NCBI GenBank assembly: GCA_037974665.1
Contig: CM075775.1
Coordinates: 32,555,732-32,619,731 of the forward strand
Origin: Ehretia macrophylla
Taxonomy: Eukaryota > Streptophyta > Magnoliopsida > Boraginales > Ehretiaceae
Reading direction: 5' to 3'
DNA length: 64,000 nucleotides
Shown here: positions 13,601 through 23,274 of the stretch, piece after piece
Position numbering within the stretch: the first letter of the stretch is position 1
Layout: every line of letters starts with the position of its first letter
Notes under the pieces: model-generated
Seen by the model: the letters and a program-made list of their open reading frames with translations, nothing else
Database searches by the model: none
Told to the model about the DNA's origin: nothing
Position numbers and translations under genes: made by a program

Positions 13601-14614
13601 ACCTTTAAGGCTTATCGATATCAGCAGCATCGCTGGTCATGCGGCCCCGCTAATCTCTTCAGGAAAATGTTCAAGGAAATCCTGTTTTGTGAGGTAATGA
13701 ATTTCAACCATGCTTCCTAGGTATCAATAACAAGATAGTTTTGTAGCTTGAACTTAACATTACTTAAGGGAAGAATCACATAAAGCTTGATATCTAGTGC
13801 AGCGCGTGTCAATCTGGAAGAAGTTCCATGTCATCTATTGCTTCTTCTTTGTGAGGAAACTAGTTGCACATTGGGTTACCTTTTTCTTTTACTGTGTTGT
13901 AATCCCGGCAACTATCTTAGTCCCTGAAGTCCATCTTCCAAGGCCCCTTGCCGTATATCTTCCAGCAACCATAACCATTCTTAATGCAGCTTCCACTCCA
14001 CGGTACGCATACATGGAAGCCACTTGACACTTTGTTCTCATGCTTTTCTACTGTTCTTGAAATATATGCTAAGTTCCCACTATTATGAGACAGGTCTGTG
14101 CATCTTCTTGTCTTCTGGATACTCTTCGAGAATGTCATGTCCCTCCATCGATCCAAGGCAACATTTATTGGACTGTTAGAAACCAACCGAGTCAATGAAT
14201 GGGTTGTAACAGAAAAGCTGGGAAACACAATGAAGCAAAAGAACAGTGCCAAAGCAAAGAAACCAAGATCACGCATCGGGGAGAGGTATTATAGTCAAAT
14301 TGTAATACAAAATAAAATAAAGGGAATAACTAATAACTCAGAGTAAATGCTACATAGTTCTACGTGATAATTATTTATTATCCAAAATACTATCAAAGAA
14401 CAGAGCCTCCATATGTCGACTATGACATCTCTGACATTGTGATTTTACAAACAGGATTCACTTCTGGGAGCTGATAATGGGAACGTACATGTTGTACTGT
14501 GCTCTCTATAACATGCTCTATGCGAATAATCACTTCTTCGTATATCTATTACTGCAAGCAGGAGCATTTTTCATCTTAGGAGTGGGCTACGTTGGAACAT
14601 TTGTCCCGAACTAG
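10677..14614 (+). CDS. CSLA: glucomannan 4-beta-mannosyltransferase (cellulose synthase-like A)
   Basis: CSLA enzymes are Golgi membrane GT2 glycosyltransferases that polymerise the mannan or glucomannan backbone of plant cell walls from GDP-mannose (and GDP-glucose). Nine exons join in frame with GT-AG borders: 10677-10988, 12466-12564, 12652-12904, 13148-13258, 13357-13493, 13580-13693, 13803-14002, 14094-14285, 14455-14614. They give 525 residues, normal for the family. An N-terminal membrane segment lies near residues 30-65. The GT2 catalytic set is complete: DDS at 129-131, DAD at 189-191, TVED ending at 283, and QQHRW at 319-323. Several hydrophobic segments follow from about residue 350 to the end. 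FFGFNGTAGVWR and EWVVTEKLG are CSLA hallmarks. Start choice: ATG 10677 begins a short hydrophilic head; an in-frame TTG upstream is not a plausible start. The exact CSLA paralogue cannot be named. No lesion was seen. Confidence 0.97.
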
Positions 14615-14880
14615 AGCTGTACTTCAAGAGTTAAGCCCTTTTGAGAGCGATAAAAGCATGAAGCATCGGCCGCTGAGGATTATAAGTAGTAGTGTCAGCC
14701 CAGCAGTGTAATAGTGATAAGTGCTCTAGGAATCTTAAGGTACTACCCAGCATCTATCTACGTCTTTTAGGAAATACCACTAGTTTGTTTAATGTAGTGT
14801 ACTTTCTTCTGCATTACTATCGCTTATTGACAAATGCACATTTATATCGCAAAGATTCTGATAAACTTAAACGTGTTACA
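14615..14880 (+). other. probable CSLA 3' untranslated region
   Basis: Sequence following the CSLA stop codon, without another recognisable exon. The cleavage site was not determined. It ends near the 3' part of the oppositely oriented small gene candidate. Confidence 0.4.
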
Positions 14881-15470
14881 TAAAATCATCAAACTCAATA
14901 ATCACTTTCCCCTCGAGAATTTAATACGATAGACAAGAACACTATCTCAAGCATCCGAGGATTTCCATAATTAGCTCTAGTTAATAAATTGGTCTGAGGT
15001 TGTCGACAAAAAAGTGCAAAAGCTGTATGGCCTCTGCCATTCTATGAGTCTCTTCCTCTTTGCATATGGCATCGCCTGAAAAGGAAGACGTTACTAACAC
15101 AATATAGAGATAACTACTACTCCAACAACAGGATCGAGCCAAAATGCTGTAACTGAAATGGACACTAGTAGTGCACCCAAATTTGAAAACCACAAGATTC
15201 ATACTAAGGCACTGATGTTGCATTGTAACATCCCAAGAATTTAATCATGTTACATAAAATCCTCACGGAGAATTCAACACGATACACAAGAACACTCAAG
15301 CATCCAAGTGATCCCATAATCAGCTCTGGTTAACAAATGAAAAGGAAGACATTACTAAGACAACCCAGAAATGACCACTATCCCAGCAATGCAATCGAGC
15401 CTAACCAACTGACCCAAAATGCTATAACCAGAACAGACAGCAATGGACCCAAAAAATACGTACTTTAAAA
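14873..15470. repeat. diverged tandem duplication, one copy carrying an exon
   Basis: Copy 1 (about 14873-15190) and copy 2 (about 15247-15460) share TGTTACATAAAATC, GATA(G/C)ACAAGAACACT, CAAGCATCC.AG, GAAAAGGAAGAC.TTACTAA and CCAAAATGCT.TAAC. Copy 1 holds about 88 extra bases (near 14989-15076) that coincide almost exactly with the predicted coding exon of the small - strand gene. Copy 2 runs straight across that point. Confidence 0.75.
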
Positions 15471-15726
15471 CTAATGTTGAACGGGATGTTACAATTACGT
15501 TACCCTTCTTACCCACCTGACTATTAATACACTGACCTAAAAGATTTTCTTAATCTACATTACTCCAACAAAAATCATCCATTTGTTCATTTTTTTCACC
15601 AATTCTTTTGATCAGTAGCCAAAACAACATATAAAGAATCAAATTAAGGTGAAGAGAAAATCAGCTAAAAAAAACACAGAGGTTAGAACCTGCAATGCCC
15701 ATCAGCTGAGTATTACATATGGCCAT
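14981..15726 (-). CDS. candidate two-exon small protein gene, 43 residues
   Basis: On the - strand, exon 1 (15690-15726) begins ATGGCCATATG and ends at a GT donor. Exon 2 (14981-15075) follows a strong TTTTCAG acceptor and ends in TAA. The phases match, and the joined product is 43 residues (start MAICNTQLMGIA, end FVDNLRPIY), with an acidic-basic stretch KEEETHR before an amphipathic MAEAIQLLHFF. A second in-frame ATG gives a 35-residue form. No family is recognised. The intron contains a duplicated segment (see repeat 14873-15470) that lacks the exon. The gene would converge with CSLA. Both splice sites are good by eye, but so short a frame could be fortuitous, or the visible part may be only the 3' end of a longer gene. 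Confidence 0.35.
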
Positions 15727-15820
15727 AATGGAGGTTAGGGGGCTGCGGTGGCGGTTGTGGAGTCTGTTCGTAACATCACGAGTGAAATTTAAAGTCAACA
15801 ATTATTAATATAGTTATATA

Positions 15821-15942
15821 ATATGTTTGGACATTTTACAGTAATTAAATAGCTCGTAATGTTATAGTTATAATGATTATAATATGTTTGGATATTTCAC
15901 AGTTATTAAATAGCTGGTAATGTTATAACGTTACAGGAATTT
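15821..15942. repeat. 61-bp tandem repeat, two copies
   Basis: ATATGTTTGGA.ATTT.ACAGT.ATTAAATAGCT.GTAATGTTATA occurs at 15821 and again at 15882, a period of 61 bp. It lies just upstream of the small - strand gene candidate and could be part of a MITE. Confidence 0.75.
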
Positions 15943-18900
15943 CTTTACTCGTAGAAATGGGTTGTCCAGTTGGGGGCATTTAAACTTTGGGCTTATTGGG
16001 TTTCAGGCCCATCGGTCTATGAATGGTGTGTGCAAGAGCCCATAACTACTTTTCTTCTCTTTTTTGGTTTTCTTTTTCTTTCTTCTTTTGGGGTTTTAGG
16101 TTTGCAATAGTTTAATTCTGTTAAAAATTGTAGTTAGACTAGAGTTTGAACTTAAAATCTAATTTTGCAGTGTTTTCCATCAATTTAAATGTGATTAGGA
16201 ACATGATATAAACAAAAACTGCCGTGTACGTGTCAATATAATTTATTCAATTTTAACTATATGTTGAAGTTTGTCATTTCGTAGTGAGTACTCGTTTGAA
16301 CAACATTATTATTGAAAATGATGTAGATTCAGTGTTCTACTACGCTCTCTAATGTTTCCTTTAATTGTGATATCGGACATATTGTGGATTATGCTAGATA
16401 TATTTGTTCTACAATTTAAAAGTACTAATAAAACGGTTGCAGATTAGATCGTTAAAGAGTAAGAAGGTTGGTTCCCTTCCTCTTGATTTGTGTATTAATG
16501 TAACACCTCTTTTTAGCAAGTTTATTAGTTGTTGATTTTAATCCCACGTGTAGAATTATTTTTTTATCTTTGTGTAATAAATTAGTTTTTCAAGGAAAAA
16601 AGATTCCAACTTTGCATAAGGATCACCAAACAATATCTATTTTTATAATAATAATTAAAAAAATATTGTTATTTATCACACATTTATTATTTATTATTTT
16701 TATACTTAACTAATGATAAATAAATCGCATAAAAAGGATTATATCTAACATTTCTAAAAAAATAAATGAACATGAGTTTTGCCTAGAAGGCACAAATGTC
16801 ACGGCATGCTGCAAAAAGAAAACACAAATATTTGTCAATGGCAAGTTATGTTAGTTTCTATACTCGAACACAATCAATTAAGTATTTGGAAAAAAGATAT
16901 GCATGAATCTTTGTGATTCTATGTTTATTAAAGTGTTTGAACATTATAGAGTTTAGTCTTTAGTATCCTATAGATTGTTATCTAGATTTGTTGTGTGAAT
17001 AATGAATCCTAAAGGCAACTTTTCATGCCCCTTTTTTTTAATTGCACCTAGATCTTTTAGGCATCTCTCCCCATGAAAGGGTCATGATAAGGTTAAATAT
17101 TGCATACTAACAAAACAATTCTTTTAAGATAATTAAATGTTTGGCGTGTTCAATATGGGATCAAAATAAGCATTTCAAGATTTATGGAAGATGTAGGTGA
17201 TGATATTAATTCAAATTGATCCTTAAATAATAAGGTAATATTATTTGGGTGAGCGAGATGTGTTATACCAGGCAATATTGACGATAGAAGGACTATCGTT
17301 TGAGCGAACTTATATACAATAAATAAAAGTGTGCGAATAAAATATCGGACACTCAAGCAAAAATGCTTGCGATCAACTAGATCTTGTACTTTGATATAAA
17401 TACGAAATATTTTTGTCTTTCTACTTTCCACATGTATACCCCCATTTGGTTAATTGATTGGGGAACTCATCACACATAAGAATCACAATTTCTACCCTAA
17501 TTACACATATCTTGACTTAGGCTACAACTTTTGTATGTTGTTTTTTATGAAGATGTTCTCCGTGGAGATTGTGCCAACATGAGGATGATCGTTGGAGGCA
17601 CTTTGAGTGGGAAACCTTTTATTAGTTTCTAGATCGCATTCTTGACTATAAAAAATCAAGGCATTAGTGGTGGTAGTTGCTAGCTCTATTCAACATTTTG
17701 AGTTTCACATGCTATGCATCTTAGTTTACCATACTAAAAAGAAAACATAAAATAGAATAAATATCATTAGAATATACACTTCTCCCACGTTAAAAAAAAA
17801 AAAAATCATAAGTTAAAATTTTGGGCCAACTCTACTTAACACCAATTAATTTTAAGAAAAAAACTATTTTTCTTAACACGGTATTAACATTGAATCTTGG
17901 TTACATAAACCCATTTCACTTTAATGTTAGCTCGGGCCAACTCTACTTAATATTAATAAGTTTAAGATGATATCTCATAATTCTTAACAAATATAAACAC
18001 GGTTAACGTGAAATCTAATGTTTGAATTGGAGACGGGAGGAATATCTCATAATTTCAAAAGCGAACTTTGAAGTCTAAGTTCAAATCCTAAATTCAGGTT
18101 GACTAACTAATATTGACCTTTAGTATATCAAAACATATTCAGAAGATTCAAACTTCATAAGATCATTACTAATTAATATGAATAGTTGTCCGCCATTCAA
18201 AGGTGCATTTATTGTGGGTTTTTGGGTCAATCCATGTTATTGACAAGTAGAAGTGTAGTAAGGGTAAATCCAATAATTCTACACTTAATGGGATTAATAC
18301 CAGTTTTTTCTAAATAAACTTTCAAATCGTAATCAGTTTTATTTTTATATTCATTTATCATTCCAACAAAACGTTTATATGATGTAACGATGTAATGAGA
18401 TCTTTTCGTGTTTTTTTATTTATTTAAGAAATAAGTTGACTGTGAAGAGGGTTTAAATTTTTTCGTACATAAAATTAATTGTAGTAAAGTCTAGACTTAA
18501 TTTCTCGGTACATAAAATCAAAATGTTGTAACCATTACTCTATGGTGTGAGTTTCTACAAAAATGGACCATGAAGGTAGGCCAATATGAACCACGTAAAT
18601 GTTTTTTTATTGCATCTTCTATATTTGTGTGTCCAATCCGCAACATTTAATAGTTTTTGGGACTAAAATTAATATAACTCTAGGACCTAGAGGTCTTTTT
18701 AATATGTTTTAAAAATGTTTTGAGATCAGTGCTCTTCAATACAGCAAAATATTGATGTACGTTCACCAGAAAATGGTGAAGGAAGCTTCTCTTCTCTTTC
18801 TTGGGGAGCTTTTCATAGCTATAGTACTTTCAAAGCCATTTATTCCATGTAGTATATGGTCCCAAAAGAGATGCAAAAGTCAGAGGAGTCATCTTCAGAC

Positions 18901-19124
18901 TTTGATTTTGGCCTTACCAATCTGGTCATTTTCTTTGCTTTGCTTCTCTTCCAAGGCCTCTCAACCGATTGACTATTTGAGGTAATTGCTTGTGTCACGG
19001 GTAGGCATTCTGTCATATTTGCGGTTTTGTACGAGCTCCCATATGGTCATAAACTCATGGCGATTATTTCTTTGGGACGTGGATTGAAATAATCGTCATA
19101 TTTGGAACTGAATTTGAATTTAGA
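15943..19124. other. intergenic, nothing coding
   Basis: AT-rich region. Apart from the paired repeat near 17822-18000, no feature was recognised. Confidence 0.5.
17822..17990. repeat. paired direct repeat, possible decayed LTR-like or TRIM remnant
   Basis: GGGCCAACTCTACTTAA.A..AAT...TTTAAG occurs near 17822 and again near 17934. Phrases of this kind, followed by AGTTTTAAG-type text, are typical of the 3' part of short plant LTRs, and a similar phrase occurs in the TRIM-like element near 55140. No primer site was found here. Confidence 0.35.
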
Positions 19125-19230
19125 TTCTTTCATAACGTATAATGTTATAAGGGAGATCAATGATGCTATAATAACATTACAATTATTTAATCTCCTCAAT
19201 TCATCATAATTGATTTTTTTCATAACATTC
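19125..19230. mobile_element. partial MITE copy
   Basis: TTTCATAACGTATAATGTTATAAGGGAGATCAATGATGCTA matches the ends of the inverted-repeat element at 55871-56017 and a fragment near 63831. Only one end is well preserved here. Confidence 0.4.
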
Positions 19231-19239
19231 CGAAACCGA

Positions 19240-19363
19240 CTTGGCCCAAGAGCATTAAATGCATTATTTTTTTTTCGAGAAATGAATAAGCATTTGTGAC
19301 CTTGGCCCAAGAGCATTAAATGCATTATTTTTTTTTTTCGAGAAATCAATAAGCATTTGTGAC
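19240..19363. repeat. 61-bp tandem duplication
   Basis: CTTGGCCCAAGAGCATTAAA followed by TGCATTATTTTTTTTTCGAG and AATAAGCATTTGTGAC occurs at 19240-19300 and again at 19301-19363. The copies differ essentially only in T-run length and one base, so the duplication is recent. Confidence 0.9.
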
Positions 19364-19555
19364 TTTTTGATAACGGTGATTTTAATGCTAAAGATCATAT
19401 CAATTTCGATTTTTGATAGGTGATTGTTAATATTTGGCAAGGAGCCCACCTATTATGCCTTGGAATATTTCGTACGCATTGCCATAATAGAAATGAAGTA
19501 AAAGTTACATCGGTTTTGTTTTCGTCTGCTTTTTTTACTTTCTTTTCTTCTTCTT

Positions 19556-19590
19556 CTCTCTCTCTCTCTCTCTTTTTTTTTTTTTTGTTG
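19556..19590. repeat. (CT)n microsatellite followed by poly(T)
   Basis: A run of CT dinucleotides passes directly into a run of T residues. Open frames across it on either strand are artefacts of the low-complexity sequence. Confidence 0.9.
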
Positions 19591-19952
19591 TTGATGTTTA
19601 GATCAAAAGATGTTATCGTCAGAAAAGGTATGATAAAACCAAACAAATGTATCATGTTGCTGATTGAGTTGTAAAGCATGCTAGACCCAACCAATAGCCC
19701 GATGATTAGATTAGCAATGTATCAACTAAGCTTTATTCTATTAAAAATGTATTTCATTAGATCAACGGTCATCCAACCTCCTTACATATAAGTAAAATGG
19801 GGCTCATTATTTGTGCATGTCCGAATGGTTGTTGACTTGATGTAAAAAATTTCCTATTCTATTATGTCCAATGACTTCTCCCTTAATGGGATTGATTTCC
19901 ATTTTTTCTATGCCTTAATGCCACTAACGTATAATTGTTGATATATATGAAA

Positions 19953-20170
19953 AGTTGTAATTCCAGCCCAATCACTCTAAAGCCATAATTGCACAAACGA
20001 GTTACAAACTCTTCATATTCTCATTGTTGATATAGTATTTCTTTCTTCTCTACTTAATTTTTCCTTTTTTTTTTGTACTTTAGATAAAAATCCTACATAT
20101 TAATTTAGTATTTTTTATTCCTCAGACCCGCATTGCAATGTAAAAGAAAGTAACAACAATATTTATTTTA
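19953..20170. repeat. upstream copy of a 0.2-kb segment flanking the foldback
   Basis: This segment (AGTTGTAATTCCAGCCCAAT ... GTAAAAGAAAG...TTTTA) is repeated in the same orientation at 20747-20980, immediately on the other side of the foldback element. The copies are similar over their full length, with small indels. Confidence 0.85.
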
Positions 20171-20746
20171 AGTAGACTGTACTTTTGTAAAGTTACACAA
20201 TACTCCTATGTGGTTTTAAAAGTGCACGGTACCTCCTGTAATTTTTGAAACTAAGCACAATAACCCCATGTGGTTTTAAAAGTGCACGGTACCCCCTGTG
20301 GTTTCTGAAACTAAGAACAATAGCCCCTTTTGTTAAAAAATCCGTTTATTTGAATGAAAAATATGATGCACAAGCGTCAAATGCGATTATTCAAAATTTT
20401 TTTTACTTAAATTATTAATTATTTAGACAAAAATACCCTTATATGATACATATTTTTTTCTTTAGAGTTAGAAAAAATGGGTTTTTTTGTCCAAATAATT
20501 AATAATTTAAGCAAAAAAATGCATTTGGTGCGCGTACATCATACTTTCTATTAAAATAGACAGATTTTTTGACGGAGGAAGCTGTTGTGCTTAGTTTCAA
20601 AAACCATAGGGGTACCGCACTTTTAAAATCACAGAGGGTTATTGTGCTTAGTTTCATAAACTACAAAAGGGTACCGTACACTTTTAAAACTATAGAGGGT
20701 ATTGTGTAACTTTGCAAAAGCACAGGGAGTCATGTGCACTTCTAAT
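20171..20746. mobile_element. foldback element with repetitive inverted arms
   Basis: The left arm (TTGTAAAGTTACACAATACTCC... TTTTAAAAGTGCACGGTACC) is the inverse of the right arm (GGTACCGTACACTTTTAAAACTATAGAGGGTATTGTGTAACTTTGCAAAAG). Each arm contains two to three copies of the phrase GTGG.TTTTAAAAGTGCACGGTACC, C..GTGGTTT.TGAAACTAAGCACAATA. The centre is AT-rich and also partly self-complementary (AATTATTAATTATTTAGACAA versus GTCCAAATAATTAATAATT). No coding capacity. It resembles the elements at 2538 and 27166 in design. Confidence 0.75.
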
Positions 20747-20980
20747 AGTTGTATTCCAGCCCAATCACTCTAAACCAATTATTGCACAAACGAGTTACAA
20801 ACTCTTCATAGCAAAAAAAACTCTTCATATTCTCATTGTTGATATAATATTCCTTTCTTCTTTACTTAATTTTCCCTTTTTTTGTTCTTTAGATAAAACT
20901 CCTGCATATTCCTTTTTTTAAAAAATTATTCCACAGACCCGCATTACAATGTAAAAGAAAGAAACGACGTATTTGTTTTA
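20747..20980. repeat. downstream copy of the 0.2-kb flanking segment
   Basis: Direct-repeat partner of 19953-20170. It differs by point changes and by a short A-rich insertion at 20811-20817 that is absent from the upstream copy. Confidence 0.85.
20811..20817 (+). mobile_element. tail-only retroposon-like insertion (GC + A-run)
   Basis: GCAAAAA sits between two copies of AAACTCTTCATA (20799-20810 and 20818-20829). The paralogous segment upstream has one uninterrupted copy (TACAAACTCTTCATATTCTC), which acts as an empty site. This has the structure of a LINE-mediated insertion reduced to its tail. Confidence 0.6.
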
Positions 20981-23190
20981 TATTCTAGAAAATACCCGAT
21001 ACAATCATATACCACACATGAATAGACTATGCTAGAATTATAAGTGACTTGAACACAAATGCTACTTTAAACATTAAAATTACATGTCAATACTAACAAT
21101 AACATATAGAAATGTTCAAATGCTTAAATAATCTTAGTGCATTACTTACAACGCTAAGCGAATTAAATTTCTTTAAGGAAAACGCAATTCAATAACCTCC
21201 AAAGCTTTGGTGCAGTTAACCAAAACTTTGTACTTTGTGAAAGATTTTTTCCCGTAGGCATGTTATGTGCAACAACATTATCGAGGCTTTGGCTGCTTCG
21301 TGCTGTAATTTATCAGTTGGAATACGACTAAAAATAGTTAAGATTTTAACGTTAAGCAATATCAGATTAAATCTATCCCAAATTAAAAATTTTGTAGTAC
21401 AGCAATATGTTTTAATATATGGACTAGTTCAATTAAATGTGAGGTTCAAACTCAGAATCTTTAAATCACGAACTAACACCTAAAACCTTTGTTCCCACCC
21501 TTAAAACATAACCAACTATAGCTTGCAATCTAACTTACTGAAACCCGTTGTACTTCAGTCACAATTTTACATCATGTTTATAAATGTGTGAGGAATCCCA
21601 TTCAATTGTCGGATTGTACCGGCTGAGAGACGTAGAGTCCACCTCACACATGAGCGGAGCTATCTTTACATGAGCAAGAGTTGTAGCCTAGTAATGGGGT
21701 ATAGTTGGGAAACCAGTATCTTTTCCTTGTGTGAGAGTAGAGAAGCAACATGAGCTGAGTTTAGTACATTAGAGGGTACAAATGAGATGAGAAAATAGCT
21801 AGAGTAGTACAATTAATATCCTTCTCTTCTAATCTTTACTCCACGAGAACAAACTTATTACTCTCAAAAGTAATAGTAATGCAGATGATAATGAAGCTAG
21901 CCAAGAATACCAACCACAGCTCGTCTTATATGCCATCCACAATCTTTTAGAGAAATCCATTCTTGAACTCATGTTTTTCTTGAGATGAAAACCCGGCCGA
22001 AGAATTTGTAAGCGTTTGCTGTGTATGGAGTCTGGGTCGGATGATCGAGACTTGCTTTAAAATCTATTATTGAAAAAAAAAATATAAAGAAGCAAAATAA
22101 GAGTATATTATAAAGTTATTTAGTTTCCCATAATATGCTCATAGAGCCCCATTTTGATCAATTTCTCCCCTCTAACTCGAAATATTTTCACTTAAATTCC
22201 TACGAATATTATATGTTAAAGTAAGATTTATAGAATGTTGCGGGGACTAATAATGTAATATATATTGATATTACATTATATTACTTATTAATCCACTAAC
22301 ATTAATTATATAATAATAATTAATAACATGTATCGTTTAAATTGTATCAAACATATTTCACTTCCTAATCAATCTCATATTAAACAGAGGGGAAAAAAAT
22401 GAACAATAGGGCTCCATTATCCACAATGGTCTCTTAGAAATAAAAACATGTGAGGTATGGATCACACGAGCTTATATTTTAGAGTGGGCAACATGCATTT
22501 TAAGATTGCATATGTTAAATAAAATAATCCTCGTTGCAAAAACTTTTTTTTTTGTTTTTAATTGTTGGAAGTAGGGAGGGGCAAAATAGTCATTGTGTCA
22601 AGTAAGGCCTTAGTCAAAGTTAGCTCGTTTGTCACGATGATGAAAATAAAACAAAACCGTCCCAATTGTCTCATATGGACAACGCTTAGTCCAATCCGGC
22701 GGCATCGTATCGTCATTATCATCACTACATACGGCATCCATACATTTCATACATGCATCTCCATGTACATTATATACACATACATACATAACGCGAAACT
22801 CATTTCAGGTAAAATTATATTTCAACCACTTCAATATTAGAAACCCTACAACGTAGTAGTGATTCTTACTATGTTTCAATTCAGTTAAGAGTTAGGATGA
22901 TATTTATAATAAGATAATATAAATTCAAATTCGTAACTTTGAATATCACTATAAAACGGATCCACCCAGTGATTAAGGGTTCTTAATTTTTTTTTTTTTG
23001 GTACAACAGAAGCCGAAACCGAATTTTAAAATTAAATCTCTAATTATAACATATCGTTAACCGACCATTTTACCCTACTCTTTATGTTGTCAATTTTCTC
23101 TTTGTTTTGCATTAGGTGGGATGTTGTCTTTATTTATTTGAAACTATATACAACGGTGACCCATCAAAAGCAACTAATCTTTTTCTATGG
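20981..23190. other. intergenic / HIPP upstream region
   Basis: No gene or transposon end recognised. AT-rich with scattered homopolymer runs. The distal part is presumably the HIPP promoter. Confidence 0.5.
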
Positions 23191-23196
23191 ATTGTC

Positions 23197-23204
23197 TATA
23201 AATA
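23197..23204 (+). promoter_or_regulatory. probable TATA box of the HIPP gene
   Basis: TATAAATA lies about 75 bases before the HIPP start codon. This leaves room for a short leader of roughly 40-50 bases. The spacing fits a plant core promoter, but the start site is not mapped. Confidence 0.5.
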
Positions 23205-23274
23205 TTCCGACCTTTGCCTCCATTCCAATCTTCAAACAATTGCTTTCCATCTATAAGATAAAACTATTTATCAA

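Noticed and set aside
19264..19694. Lys/Glu/Arg-rich and Ser/Leu-rich frames across the (CT)n tract
   Set aside because: Products of microsatellite and tandem-repeat translation.
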